NCBI RefSeq assembly: GCF_014595955.1
Contig: NZ_JABVCF010000009.1
Span: 186,001 to 250,000 of the forward strand
Direction: 5' to 3'
From: Pseudaminobacter soli (ex Zhang et al. 2022)
GTDB lineage: Bacteria; Pseudomonadota; Alphaproteobacteria; Rhizobiales; Rhizobiaceae
DNA: 64,000 nt
Position 1 is the stretch's first letter; the number at the start of each line of letters is the position of its first letter. A program made the translations under genes and the position numbers. Under the pieces are notes generated by a model, which was not told the DNA's origin, made no database searches, and saw nothing but the letters and a program-made list of their open reading frames with translations. Below are positions 1 through 8,215 of the stretch, piece after piece.

Positions 1-5
1 CGTAT

Positions 6-365
6 TTGCAGCAGAACAGTGTCGCCGGCTCAGACTTGCCGAAGCTGGTGGAGCTTGTAGGCAAGGCAATTCTCGAGGCACACGCCAAGGAGCAAATGCC
101 GAGACCGCTGAGTTCTGACCGCGTTGCTCAGATCGCCAGAAACCCCGTCGTCGGCTTGAAGAGCCGTCCGCAGTCGAAGCCTGTGGGATGGGTAGTCCTC
201 TCGCCCAATGAATACCGTGACAAGCGAGCCCCACGTGCTGGGTACAGAACCGTATCGCCGGCTGATGCCGCGATGCGATTGACAATGGAACAGCATATCG
301 GGCTGGTGAAAAGAATGCTGTCAGACCGCGAGCGGTTCGATTTCTCTCAAAGCGGTTCTCTCTGA
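6..365 (+). CDS. Hypothetical protein, possibly 5'-truncated by the window edge
   Basis: A 119-residue open frame that I do not recognise. The first usable start is TTG at 6, but the frame stays open to the left edge, so the gene may begin outside the window. The protein is mixed and charged, with no signal peptide or membrane segment. Residues 60-90 are rich in Lys, Arg and Pro, and no motif is evident. It lies alone, with about 470 bases to the next gene, and the surrounding DNA looks less GC-rich than the rest of the window. It could be a real small gene or a remnant of an accessory segment. Confidence 0.4.
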   Translation: MQQNSVAGSDLPKLVELVGKAILEAHAKEQMPRPLSSDRVAQIARNPVVGLKSRPQSKPVGWVVLSPNEYRDKRAPRAGYRTVSPADAAMRLTMEQHIGLVKRMLSDRERFDFSQSGSL

Positions 366-832
366 CGGCGAGAGGGGACTGGTCAATTCCACTTCGCTTC
401 CGCGTGAACACTTAACCGGTCCAAGGGGCACGCCTGACGCCAGGAAGGCTGGTTCGATCCTGTGATGGGCAGTCCCATCTGCGGTGGCGAAGCGTTCGGC
501 ACGCAGCGAAGGCGCAATTGACTTTGCAAAGGGCAATTTCGAAGCGAGCCGGAAGCTGAAACTCCACCGCTAGTCGTATAAGAATAAGACGGCCCTCAAA
601 GCGCCCGCCTCACCTCCAGGGCTTGTTTCGACCACCGGGAATCTTCGCTGTTTGCTGGAACAGACATGCCGCGTTGGTGTTTGGCACCACGATCGACGGC
701 GTAGAGTCGCCACGTGCGGCGATTACCGCAGCATTAAAACAGCCGCGATCTGTCTCGGGCGGAACCCGCTGTGGGTTCGCTCACCCAATGAATGATCGAG
801 CGCTAGGATGACAACAAGCGTGGAGAGCGGCC
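366..832. other. Gene-free stretch upstream of the alcohol dehydrogenase
   Basis: About 470 bases with no convincing gene. The short ORFs on both strands have no recognisable product and no good ribosome binding site. The segment must hold the promoter of the downstream dehydrogenase gene, whose ATG at 833 is preceded by GGAGAG. I could not pick a convincing -35/-10 pair. Confidence 0.5.
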
Positions 833-2029
833 ATGAGAGCACTGGTTTGGCACGGTAAGGAGGACATCCGCTGCGACCAGGTTACAGATCCCGGCATCGA
901 GGAGCCTCGAGACGCCATAGTCAAGGTAACGGCCTGCGCGATCTGCGGCTCTGACCTCCACCTCTTTCACAACCTGATCCCGGCGATGCTGCCTGGCGAC
1001 GTGATCGGACACGAGTTCATGGGAGAGGTCGTCGAGGTCGGCCCGGGAGTGAACGGAAAGCTCAGGAAGGGCGAGCGGATCGTCGTGCCCTTCACCATCT
1101 TCTGCGGCGAATGCGAGCAGTGCAGGCGCAAGAATTTCTCGTGTTGCGAGAGGACGAACAGGAATCGGAAGTTGGCCGAGGCCACATTCGGCCATCCCAT
1201 CGCCGGGCTATTCGGCTACACGCACCTCACCGGCGGCTATCCCGGTGGTCAGGCGGAATATGTTCGCGTCCCCTACGCCGACACGACCCACATCAAGGTA
1301 CCGGACAGCTTGACCGACGAGCAGGCGCTGTTCCTGGGCGACATCTTCCCGACCGGCTGGCAGGCTGCCGTCCAGTGCGACATCGAGCCCACCGACACGG
1401 TCGCCATCTGGGGGTGCGGCCCCGTCGGACAGATGGCGATCCGCAGCGCGATCCTCCTCGGCGCCAGGCAGGTGATCGCCATCGATTGCATCCCCGAGCG
1501 CCTCTCGATGGCGGAGGCGGGCGGTGCGATCCCCATCAACTTCGAGGAGGAGAGCGTCATCGAGCGCCTGAACGAACTCACCGACAACAAGGGGCCGGAG
1601 AAATGTATCGACTGCGTCGGCATGGAGAGCCACGTCTCGATGTCGCAGCCCGACACCATCTATGACCGGGCAAAGCAGATGCTGATGATGGAGAACGATC
1701 GGCCGCACGTGCTGCGGGAGATGATCTATGTGATCCGGCCAGCCGGCACGATCTCGATCCCGGGCGTCTATAGCGGCTTCTCCGACAAGATCCCCCTGGG
1801 ACAGGCCATGAACAAGGGCCTCACCTGGCGGATGGGCCAGACGCACGTGAACCGCTGGACCGATGATCTCACCCGGCGCATCGAAGAAGGCGAGATCGAT
1901 CCCTCCTTCGTGATCACGCACACTGTCGGCCTCGAAGAAGGCCCGGAGATGTACAAGATTTTCCGCGACAAGCAGGACAGTTGCATCAAGGTCGTGCTCA
2001 AGCCCGGGCAGGAGGTGACCATACAATGA
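833..2029 (+). CDS. Zinc-dependent alcohol dehydrogenase, formaldehyde-dehydrogenase-like
   Basis: A 398-residue medium-chain dehydrogenase/reductase. The catalytic zinc site is visible as Cys38 (CGSD) with His60-Glu61 (GHE). The structural zinc loop is Cys91, Cys94, Cys97 and Cys105. The Rossmann motif GCGPVG lies at 194-199. Length and the long insertion between the zinc lobe and the Rossmann fold match the glutathione-independent formaldehyde dehydrogenase-like branch common in rhizobia. It should oxidise an alcohol or aldehyde with NAD in the cytosol; the substrate cannot be read from sequence. The ATG at 833 has GGAGAG upstream. The stop overlaps the next start in an ATGA, so the two genes are translationally coupled. 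Confidence 0.88.
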   Translation: MRALVWHGKEDIRCDQVTDPGIEEPRDAIVKVTACAICGSDLHLFHNLIPAMLPGDVIGHEFMGEVVEVGPGVNGKLRKGERIVVPFTIFCGECEQCRRKNFSCCERTNRNRKLAEATFGHPIAGLFGYTHLTGGYPGGQAEYVRVPYADTTHIKVPDSLTDEQALFLGDIFPTGWQAAVQCDIEPTDTVAIWGCGPVGQMAIRSAILLGARQVIAIDCIPERLSMAEAGGAIPINFEEESVIERLNELTDNKGPEKCIDCVGMESHVSMSQPDTIYDRAKQMLMMENDRPHVLREMIYVIRPAGTISIPGVYSGFSDKIPLGQAMNKGLTWRMGQTHVNRWTDDLTRRIEEGEIDPSFVITHTVGLEEGPEMYKIFRDKQDSCIKVVLKPGQEVTIQ

Positions 2030-2583
2030 CTTACCTGTCGAACATCGTGCGCTCACCGGGAGATCCGAAGATCATCCGTTCCGGCCCCAGTTCCCTGGGG
2101 ACCGCGGATCGTCTAGCCCGCGCATTGGGCTGGTTCAGCATCGGCCTGGGCCTTATGGAGTTGATTGCGCCGCACCGGATCACCCGGACCCTAGGCATGG
2201 AAGGCCAGGAATCGCTTATTCGCGCCTATGGCGCGCGCGAGATCGGAAGCGGGATACTGTCCTTGTCCATCGACAAGCAGGTCGGCTTGTGGAGTCGTGT
2301 CGCGGGCGACGGGCTCGATGTGGCGACGGTGATGCCCGCAATGCGCGACGACAATCCGAAGCGCGACAATGTCGGCCTGGCGCTGGCGATGCTTCTTGGT
2401 GTCATGGCGCTCGATGTAATCGCTGCTCAGTCCGTGACATCGCGGCATAGCCGCGGCAGCAGACAATGGCGCGACTACAGCGACCGCAGCGGCTTCCCGC
2501 GAGGCATAGAATCTGCCCGTTCGCAGGCTCATCGGCGACCGGGATCGCGACATGAAGGACCAGGAATTGCTGCTGTTCATTAG
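2026..2583 (+). CDS. Small membrane protein coupled to the alcohol dehydrogenase
   Basis: A 185-residue protein starting at the ATG that overlaps the dehydrogenase stop (ATGA). An in-frame ATG further upstream at 1981 lies inside the dehydrogenase gene and is not needed. Hydrophobic stretches around residues 35-50 and 110-130 (ALAMLLGVMALDVIAA) suggest membrane association. The core (LGWFSIGLGLMELIAP, YGAREIGSG, SRVAGDG, DNPKRDNVGLA) recalls the family annotated as cyclase/dehydrase that often sits beside this dehydrogenase in Rhizobiales. Its function is unknown. The last 25 residues look unlike the rest and could reflect a frameshift: the +1 frame stays open from about 2522 to about 2635. 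Confidence 0.7.
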   Translation: MTYLSNIVRSPGDPKIIRSGPSSLGTADRLARALGWFSIGLGLMELIAPHRITRTLGMEGQESLIRAYGAREIGSGILSLSIDKQVGLWSRVAGDGLDVATVMPAMRDDNPKRDNVGLALAMLLGVMALDVIAAQSVTSRHSRGSRQWRDYSDRSGFPRGIESARSQAHRRPGSRHEGPGIAAVH

Positions 2584-2665
2584 CGAGCAAGACTGGCCAC
2601 GGCTGAAGCCGAAGCCGAGCCGGCACTCGGTCTAATCTCGCTGCTATGGAATGGAGCGTGGACCG

Positions 2666-3412
2666 TCAATAAGTCGCGCGCCCGCCCGAAAGATCGAACA
2701 CCGATCCGGTGGTAAAGCTGTTTTCCTTCGAGACCAGCCAGGCCACCATGCTGGCGGCCTCTTCCACTTCCAGGAAGCGCCCCCGCGGGATCTTCGAGAG
2801 CATGTAGTCGATGTGCTCCTGCTTCATCTGGTCGAAGATGCGGGTGCGGGCCGCCGCTGGCGTGATGCAATTAACGGCGATGTCGAGTCCGGCAAGCTCC
2901 TTGCCGAGCGATTTGGTCAGCGCGATCACGCCGGCCTTTGACGCCGAATAGGCCGAAGCGTTCGGGTTGCCTTCCTTGCCGGCGATCGAGGCGATGTTGA
3001 CGATCCGGCCATAGCCGCGCTGCCTCATTCCCGGCACCACGGCACGGTTCACGTGGAAGGTGCCGTTGAGGTTGATCTCGATTACCCGCCGCCAATCCTC
3101 GAGCGGGTAGGTCTCCAGCGTATGGTTCGGGCCTGCTATGCCGGCGGAGTTGACCAGGATCGAGACCGGACCGGACTCCTGCTCGCTGCGGGCATGCGCG
3201 GAGACCGCTGCATCGGCGTCGGTGATGTCGACCACGACACTGCGTGCCGCCTCGCCGAGTTCCGCGACGGCTGCCTGCAGCCGCTCGGCGTCCATGTCCC
3301 ACAGGCTGACCTTTGCGCCCGACTGCACGAGTCTCTGAGCTACGGCAAAGCCGATCCCCTGCGCGCCGCCAGTGACGACCGCCGTCTGGTCCGTAAGATC
3401 GATCCTGTTCAT
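2666..3412 (-). CDS. SDR-family NAD(P)-dependent oxidoreductase
   Basis: A 248-residue classical short-chain dehydrogenase. The cofactor motif TGGAQGIG lies at 14-21, NSAG at 89-91, and the catalytic Ser142, Tyr155 and Lys159 (YSASK) are present. The acidic residue after the second beta strand (WDMD) favours NAD over NADP. The ATG at 3412 has a strong GGGGAGG upstream, so the longer upstream frame is rejected. It probably oxidises a hydroxy intermediate of the neighbouring N-carbamoyl/hydantoin block. It is the last gene of the leftward CobW-hydrolase-SDR unit, 89 bases after the cysteine hydrolase. The substrate is unknown. Confidence 0.85.
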   Translation of the reverse strand: MNRIDLTDQTAVVTGGAQGIGFAVAQRLVQSGAKVSLWDMDAERLQAAVAELGEAARSVVVDITDADAAVSAHARSEQESGPVSILVNSAGIAGPNHTLETYPLEDWRRVIEINLNGTFHVNRAVVPGMRQRGYGRIVNIASIAGKEGNPNASAYSASKAGVIALTKSLGKELAGLDIAVNCITPAAARTRIFDQMKQEHIDYMLSKIPRGRFLEVEEAASMVAWLVSKENSFTTGSVFDLSGGRATY

Positions 3413-3501
3413 ATAGCCTCCCCATTCTTCCAAGCAGCGCCCCCGGCAAAACTCTCTGGCCGGCAGGCCAGCATGGGGTCGCCGGTGATTCTTAGCCAGA
3501 T

Positions 3502-4137
3502 TCACATTGCCGGGAAATGGTGAGGCGCCAATGCCGACATGATCTCGGCAACTGTCATAAGATCGGAATACTTCTGGCCCATGTCGAACAGATTGGCCTC
3601 GTGCGGCCCCAGCGCGCGGTCGCCCACGCAGTCGGTGGCGACCATCGTCCGGTAATTGAGGCTCATGGCATCGATGACGCTCGCGCGTACGCAGCCGCTG
3701 GTCGTGCACCCCGTGACCACCAAGGTGTCGATACCCTTGGCGATCAGGTTCGCAGCAAGCGGAGTCGCGAAGAATGCGGAGGCCTGCGTCTTGCGGATCA
3801 CGAGTTCGCCGGGCCGCGGCTCGAGAGCCGGCACCACCTGGCTCGCCGCGGCGGCCTCCGTGAGGTCGCGCAGGCGCGGCACCTTCTCGCACCAGAGGCT
3901 CGCATCCGAACCGTCCGCGGCATAGACGATGCGCGTGAAGATTACCGGCAGGTGGTTTTCCCTGAAGAAGGCGAGCAGCGGCACGGTCGCCTTGACCGCC
4001 TCGGCGATGTTGCCGCCGCCGAGGATCTCGGGATCGTGGAAGCCGTTGACGAAGTCGATGACGAGCAGCGCCGGGCGCGCGCCGAAGCCGGTCTTCTGGC
4101 CGAACTGCTGCTTCTGGTAGACGTCGTTGCCGCTCAC
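3502..4137 (-). CDS. Isochorismatase-fold cysteine hydrolase, N-carbamoylsarcosine amidase-like
   Basis: A 211-residue hydrolase of the isochorismatase/nicotinamidase superfamily. The catalytic triad is visible: Asp28 (VIDF), Lys116 (RKTQASAFF) and Cys149 in TSGCVRA. The TSGCVRA form with the KTQASAFF loop is typical of N-carbamoylsarcosine amidases and maleamate-type amidohydrolases rather than true isochorismatases. It should hydrolyse a C-N bond in the cytosol and release ammonia. The start overlaps the end of the CobW gene by 4 bases (ATGA). With a hydantoinase and carbamoylase nearby, an N-carbamoyl substrate is an attractive inference, but maleamate or a related amide is equally possible. 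Confidence 0.82.
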   Translation of the reverse strand: MSGNDVYQKQQFGQKTGFGARPALLVIDFVNGFHDPEILGGGNIAEAVKATVPLLAFFRENHLPVIFTRIVYAADGSDASLWCEKVPRLRDLTEAAAASQVVPALEPRPGELVIRKTQASAFFATPLAANLIAKGIDTLVVTGCTTSGCVRASVIDAMSLNYRTMVATDCVGDRALGPHEANLFDMGQKYSDLMTVAEIMSALAPHHFPAM

Positions 4138-5114
4138 GAGGCCCTCCTCAGGATCGAGAGATCCCCCTGTTCTTTGACGCCGGCGAAGCGCTCCAGCGAT
4201 TTCAGCAGGTCCTCGCCGCGATAGCCGCGCCCGATCACAACGATGGTGTCGTCCTCGCGCCCCTCCTGCGCCGGCAGCATCTCCGGCGACTGGACGACCT
4301 TCCGCACGCTCTGCAGCAGCAGGCGTCCGGCAGGCGTTCGCACGACGCCTTTCACCCGCATCACGTCGTCGCCGCGCGCATGGAGCAGCGCCGAAAGCCA
4401 GACCCCGAACGCGGTCCAGTCGATCCGATCGTCCAGTTGGAGCCGCGTCGGGAAGATCGCCGATGCCTCGCCCTGCAGTTCCGGAAGCGGTTCGGGAATT
4501 TCGCCCTCTCCGGAGGGCGGCGGCACCGGCGAGCCCTTGATCGCGCCTTCGATCATGGCAGCCGGGCTGAGCGTCTGGAGCGTCGCTACCAGCCGCCCGA
4601 GCGAGGCCATGTCGGCCTCGTCGAGCTTGGTCACGACCAGCCGGTCGGCCGCCTCGACCTGGCGCCGACTGAGCGGCTCGCCGACGAGTTGCGCCAAGCC
4701 ATGCAGGCCGTCCACGCAGACGATAGTCTCGCTGACCAGGATGTGATGAACCAGCATCGGATCCGTCCGGATCGCCTCGAGAATGGCGCCAGGGTCGGCA
4801 AGGCCGCTGGTCTCGAGTACGATGTGCTTGAGCCGCGCCTCGCCGGAGGCCGTGCGGCTCCGAATATCACAGAGGCGCCGCAGCCGTTCGACGAGTTCCG
4901 TCCTGGCCTCGCAGCAGGCGCAGCCGCCGGCCAGCACCTCGATCGCCGAGGCGCGCGCGAGCAGCGCATCATCGATTGGCGTTTCGGCCGCTTCGTTGAC
5001 GATGACGTGGGCACCGGTGAAGGCGTCGGCGTGAAGCTGGTGGCGCAGCCAGGTGGTCTTGCCGGAGCCGAGAAACCCGCCGAGCAGGGTCAGGCGCATG
5101 CGGCCGTCAGTCAT
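4134..5114 (-). CDS. CobW/G3E-family GTPase, probable metallochaperone
   Basis: A 326-residue G3E GTPase. The Walker A motif GFLGSGKTT is at 13-21, the metal-binding CxCC motif (Cys65, Cys67, Cys68) follows, and a guanine-recognition TKLD motif is visible. A CobW C-terminal domain occupies roughly 215-310. Family members deliver zinc or other metals to client enzymes; the CxCC motif marks the zinc-handling branch. It is translationally coupled to the downstream cysteine hydrolase and lies near a binuclear-metal hydantoinase, so a dedicated metal-delivery role is plausible inference. The segment between domains (about 195-212, rich in Pro and Glu) is a flexible linker. Confidence 0.85.
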   Translation of the reverse strand: MTDGRMRLTLLGGFLGSGKTTWLRHQLHADAFTGAHVIVNEAAETPIDDALLARASAIEVLAGGCACCEARTELVERLRRLCDIRSRTASGEARLKHIVLETSGLADPGAILEAIRTDPMLVHHILVSETIVCVDGLHGLAQLVGEPLSRRQVEAADRLVVTKLDEADMASLGRLVATLQTLSPAAMIEGAIKGSPVPPPSGEGEIPEPLPELQGEASAIFPTRLQLDDRIDWTAFGVWLSALLHARGDDVMRVKGVVRTPAGRLLLQSVRKVVQSPEMLPAQEGREDDTIVVIGRGYRGEDLLKSLERFAGVKEQGDLSILRRAS

Positions 5115-5164
5115 GGGCGGGAACGAGGCTCCAAGTCGAACGGAATGAAGCCCCCTCCCGGCTC

Positions 5165-5275
5165 GCTATGCTCGCCACCCTCTCCCCGCTGGGGAGAGGT
5201 GGCCGCCGGCATCGCCGCCGCGCTCTTCTCCCCACCGGGGAGAAGGTGGCCGCGAAGCGGCCGGATGAGGGGGAC
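5165..5275. repeat. Palindromic intergenic repeat (CTCTCCCC type)
   Basis: Two adjacent hairpins are visible: CCTCTCCCC/GGGGAGAGG at 5179-5199 with a 3-base loop, and CTTCTCCCC/GGGGAGAAG at 5225-5245. A GGCCGC-GAA-GCGGCC stem follows at about 5248-5262. The same arm sequences recur at about 27.0, 33.4, 50.3 and 57.1 kb. It lies between two leftward genes and is likely a rhizobial RIME-like repeat. Confidence 0.8.
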
Positions 5276-5312
5276 GAACTAGGATCGAACGCCATGATCG
5301 CCCAGTTGCCCC

Positions 5313-5603
5313 CTACTCGCCCAGAAACCGCGGATCGAGCGGATCGATCGGCCGCCCGAGCATCCGCTCCGCCTCGCACCAGACCTCGTCGAGATCGCGT
5401 ACGATGGTCTGGCTGCCGAAGTGATTGCCAATCTGGATGCCGGGCATTTGCCCGTCATCATGGGCGGTGAGGCCGTAGGCCGGCAGCACGGAACGCAGCA
5501 CCTGCGCCCGCCGGTAGCGGGCGCGCAGCCGGTCGCCCGGCGAGGCGGCGCCCGTCTCGGTCCAGTGGCCGGGTGCGGCCGGATATCCGCAATTCGCGCA
5601 CAT
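5313..5603 (-). CDS. Conserved small protein of unknown function with an N-terminal Cys pair
   Basis: A 96-residue protein that begins MCANCG, giving a CxxC pair at residues 2 and 5 that could bind a metal. The ATG at 5603 has GGCGGAG upstream, so I prefer it to the upstream ATG at 5648. The rest is soluble, with an LRARYRRAQVL helix and a closing RPIDPLDPR segment. I recall similar short proteins beside amidohydrolase genes in Rhizobiales, but I cannot name a function. It lies just downstream of the PuuE-like deacetylase on the same strand and is probably cotranscribed with it. Confidence 0.6.
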   Translation of the reverse strand: MCANCGYPAAPGHWTETGAASPGDRLRARYRRAQVLRSVLPAYGLTAHDDGQMPGIQIGNHFGSQTIVRDLDEVWCEAERMLGRPIDPLDPRFLGE

Positions 5604-5700
5604 GGAGTTCTCCGCCGACGATGGAGCAACCACCCTAGAGCGGTTCACGGCAAGATGGAAACCGCTCCGGTGCTGCTCCTAACCCGGTCGGGATGGCGGC

Positions 5701-6606
5701 TCAGATGACTTCCGGCCGCTTCCCGCCCGCGAATGGATAGCGCTTGCGGAAATCGTCGGCGATCTCCTCGAAGGTCATCCACTTGACGCCGGAATGGCCG
5801 TTGATGTGCTCGATCAGCCGCTCCAGCATGAGCAGGACCTGCGGACGGCCGCTGACGTCGGGATGGATGGTGAAGGCAAAGACCGCGTAATCCATCTCGC
5901 GATAGACCCAGTCGAACTGGTCGCGCCACATCTCCTCGATGTCGCGCGGATTGACGAAGCCGTGGCTGTTGGGCGCCTTCTTCATGAACATCATCGGCGG
6001 CAGGTCGTCGACATACCAGTTGGCGCCGATCTCGACGAGGTCGATCTCCTTGCCGTGCTTGAGCGGATGCATCCACTCCTCGGCCTTCTTGGAATAATCG
6101 ATGACGTTCCAGGAATCGCCGACGCGCGCATAGAAGGGCTGGAAGTCGCGATAGCCCTGGCTGTGGTCGTAGGTGAAACCGTACTTCTGCAGCAGCGCGG
6201 CGGTCGATTGCGACATCTCCCACCACGGCGCCACATAGCCGCGCGGCTTCTGGCCGGAATGCTTCTCGATCAGTTCGATGCTCTTGACCAGGACCGCCTC
6301 TTCCTGGGTCGGCGTCATCGCGATCGGGTTCTCGTGCAGATAGCCATGCGCGCCGAGTTCGTGGCCGTCCTTCACGATCATCTCGATCTCCTTCGGGAAG
6401 GTCTCGATCGAGTGGCCAGGGGCGAAGAAGCTGGTCTTCAGGTCGTATTTCTTGAACAGCCGCAGCAGGCGCGGCACGCCGACCTCGGTCGCGAAGATGC
6501 CTCGCTGGATGTCGGATGGCGAGTCACCGCCGCCATAGGAGCCGATCCAGCCTGCAACCGAGTCGATGTCGGTGCCGAACGCGCAGATGATTTCCTTCTT
6601 TGCCAT
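5701..6606 (-). CDS. Polysaccharide-deacetylase-fold amidohydrolase, PuuE allantoinase-like
   Basis: A 301-residue NodB-fold hydrolase. The metal-binding pattern is visible as Asp13/Asp15 (GTDID) and His87-x3-His91 (HGYLH) following HELGA. There is no signal peptide, so it acts in the cytosol, unlike true cell-wall deacetylases. Length and cytosolic location match the PuuE-type allantoinase and imidase-like branch that opens cyclic ureides. With a hydantoinase and a carbamoylase nearby, a cyclic amide or ureide is the likely substrate. The ATG at 6606 is preceded by GGGAG. It is divergent from the DUF3830 gene across a 212-base regulatory region. Confidence 0.8.
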   Translation of the reverse strand: MAKKEIICAFGTDIDSVAGWIGSYGGGDSPSDIQRGIFATEVGVPRLLRLFKKYDLKTSFFAPGHSIETFPKEIEMIVKDGHELGAHGYLHENPIAMTPTQEEAVLVKSIELIEKHSGQKPRGYVAPWWEMSQSTAALLQKYGFTYDHSQGYRDFQPFYARVGDSWNVIDYSKKAEEWMHPLKHGKEIDLVEIGANWYVDDLPPMMFMKKAPNSHGFVNPRDIEEMWRDQFDWVYREMDYAVFAFTIHPDVSGRPQVLLMLERLIEHINGHSGVKWMTFEEIADDFRKRYPFAGGKRPEVI

Positions 6607-6818
6607 TTACATGCTCCCATTCTGGCCGTCGTCGCGGCATGTTGGATTGGTCCAATCGAATTGATAGGAACATGGACGCATTGAAAAATCCAGAATTTTC
6701 TTTATCGTGAAGAACAACTTAAGCTATTGTCGTTCCACATTAATTTGTATTGCGCATCAATCGATGAGTAATTCTGGATTGCTGAAGCGGAAAGAAAAAT
6801 GAGCTGGGGAGAGTTGTA
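6607..6818. promoter_or_regulatory. Divergent promoter region with operator-like inverted repeats
   Basis: A 212-base AT-rich region between the PuuE-like gene and the DUF3830 gene. Two symmetric signals stand out. An exact 11-base inverted repeat pairs AATCCAGAATT (6687-6697) with AATTCTGGATT (6770-6780). A compact palindrome ATTGG-T-CCAAT lies at 6646-6656, about 40 bases upstream of the PuuE-like start. The repeats flank the zone where both promoters must lie, as expected for a looping or cooperative regulator. No regulator gene is adjacent; the nearest is the LysR gene at 18.3 kb. Confidence 0.6.
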
Positions 6819-7232
6819 GTGGCGAGTTTGAAGATTACGATCGCGGACATGGTTTTCACCGCGCGCCTGGAGACGGACAAGGCGCCGCATACATGCGCGG
6901 CCTTCGCCGCCCGCCTGCCCTTCGCAAGCAAGGTCGTGCATGTGCGCTGGAGCGGCGAAGGCGTATGGATCCCGCTCGGCGACCTCGACTTCGGCGTCGG
7001 CTACGAGAACCACACAAGCTATCCTGCGCCGGGGCAGATCCTGCTTTATCCCGGCGGCATATCGGAGACCGAGATCCTGCTCGCCTATGGCGGCGTGCAT
7101 TTTGCCAGCAAGATGGGCCAGCTTGCCGGCAATCATTTCATCACGTTGACCTCCGGCCTCGACCTACTACCGGAGATTGGTCGGCGCGCGCTCTGGCAGG
7201 GCGCGCAGGACATCAAGTTCGAGGCGGCATGA
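6819..7232 (+). CDS. DUF3830 cyclophilin-fold protein
   Basis: A 137-residue protein that looks like the DUF3830 family, a small cyclophilin-like fold found beside hydantoinase and amidohydrolase genes. Features that suggest this are the opening beta strands, KAPHTCAAFAARLPF and the PGQILLYPGG turn. The GTG at 6819 has GGGGAGAG six bases upstream, which decides the start. The biochemical role is unknown; a ligand-binding or accessory role in the neighbouring ureide pathway is inference. It is the first gene of a two-gene rightward unit, 7 bases before the MaoC-like gene. Confidence 0.7.
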   Translation: MASLKITIADMVFTARLETDKAPHTCAAFAARLPFASKVVHVRWSGEGVWIPLGDLDFGVGYENHTSYPAPGQILLYPGGISETEILLAYGGVHFASKMGQLAGNHFITLTSGLDLLPEIGRRALWQGAQDIKFEAA

Positions 7233-7239
7233 CGCGACC

Positions 7240-8091
7240 ATGGGCGGCGCGCTCAACGACTATTCCGCCTGGGTGGGCCGCTCCGAGGAGAGCCGCGACA
7301 GGCTGACTGCCGGCCCGCTCGACCGGCTTGCAGCGACGCTGGACCGCGACGATCCGCGCGCAAGGGACGGCGACGTGGTGCCGCCGCTCGCCCACTGGCT
7401 GTTCTTCCTGCCCGATGCCCGCCAATCCGAGATCGGACCGGACGGTCATCAGAAGCGCGGCGGCTTCCTTCCGCCGGTGCACGAACTGCCGCGCCGCATG
7501 TGGGCCGGCAGCCGCATCGCCTTCCCGGGAGACATCCGCGTCGGCGACTTGGTCACCCGCCGCTCGACCATCAAGTCGGTGACTACCAAGGAAGGCTCCA
7601 GCGGCCCGCTCGTCTTCGTCACCGTCCGCCACGAGATCGGCAGGGAGGGCGAGCCGGTCGCGATCGTCGACGAGCATGACATCGTCTATCGCGGGCTGGA
7701 GGCGCCGGCTGCAAAACCCGCCCCCGCAGCACCAGCCGGTGCCTGGCATCGACAGTTTGTGCCCGACGCGGTGATGCTGTTCCGCTATTCCGCGCTGACC
7801 TTCAACGGCCACCGCATCCATTACGACCGCGACTATGTCACGCGCGAGGAAGGGTATCCTGGTCTCGTCGTCCATGGCCCATTGACGGCGACCCTGCTGC
7901 TAGACTTGATCCGCCGCAATGCCCAGCGATCGCGTATCGCGCGCTTCTCCTTCCGTGCCGTGTCGCCGCTGTTCGACGGCAACGAAATGAGCCTGGACGC
8001 CGATCCCCCGAACCCGGGCGGCATCGTGAAGGCCTGGGCGCGGAACCACGAGGGCCGCCTGGCCATGACAGCCGAGGCAGTGCTCGAATGA
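7240..8091 (+). CDS. MaoC/FAS1-like dehydratase, mesaconyl-CoA hydratase-like
   Basis: A 283-residue double hot-dog protein. The N-terminal half resembles the FAS1-like dehydratase domain (PPLAHWLFFLP, MWAGSRIAF). The C-terminal half carries the MaoC-like block FNGHRIHYDRDYV with catalytic His/Asp and the VVHGPL motif. Proteins of this length and order are annotated as mesaconyl-C4-CoA hydratase or HTD2-like enzymes, which add or remove water on acyl-CoA substrates. I chose the ATG at 7240, seven bases after the DUF3830 stop, rather than the in-frame start inside that gene. An acyl-CoA step near hydantoin-type genes is unexpected. Confidence 0.75.
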   Translation: MGGALNDYSAWVGRSEESRDRLTAGPLDRLAATLDRDDPRARDGDVVPPLAHWLFFLPDARQSEIGPDGHQKRGGFLPPVHELPRRMWAGSRIAFPGDIRVGDLVTRRSTIKSVTTKEGSSGPLVFVTVRHEIGREGEPVAIVDEHDIVYRGLEAPAAKPAPAAPAGAWHRQFVPDAVMLFRYSALTFNGHRIHYDRDYVTREEGYPGLVVHGPLTATLLLDLIRRNAQRSRIARFSFRAVSPLFDGNEMSLDADPPNPGGIVKAWARNHEGRLAMTAEAVLE

Positions 8092-8165
8092 GCGGCAAGC
8101 TGCGACCTATCGATCGTCGTCCGCCTGCCAACGCCTTCAAGGGCGATGCTACAACGTAGGCGCCT

Positions 8166-8194
8166 CCCTCTCCTCGTACATCACGGGGAGAGGG
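8166..8194. terminator. Bidirectional terminator-like hairpin between convergent genes
   Basis: CCCTCTCC (8166-8173) pairs exactly with GGAGAGGG (8187-8194) across a 13-base loop, midway between the convergent MaoC-like and hydantoinase genes. There is no U-run, so it may be a repeat fragment serving as a terminator. Confidence 0.45.
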
Positions 8195-8215
8195 TAAGCA
8201 TCTCCGGTCAACGTA

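Noticed and set aside
440-490. A GGTTCGATCC sequence like a tRNA T-loop
   Set aside because: The flanking bases do not form a T-stem, and no acceptor or anticodon arms pair at the right distance.
5313-5648. A longer start at 5648 for the small CxxC protein
   Set aside because: The ATG at 5603 has a proper GGCGGAG site, while the first 15 residues of the longer form look like untranslated leader.
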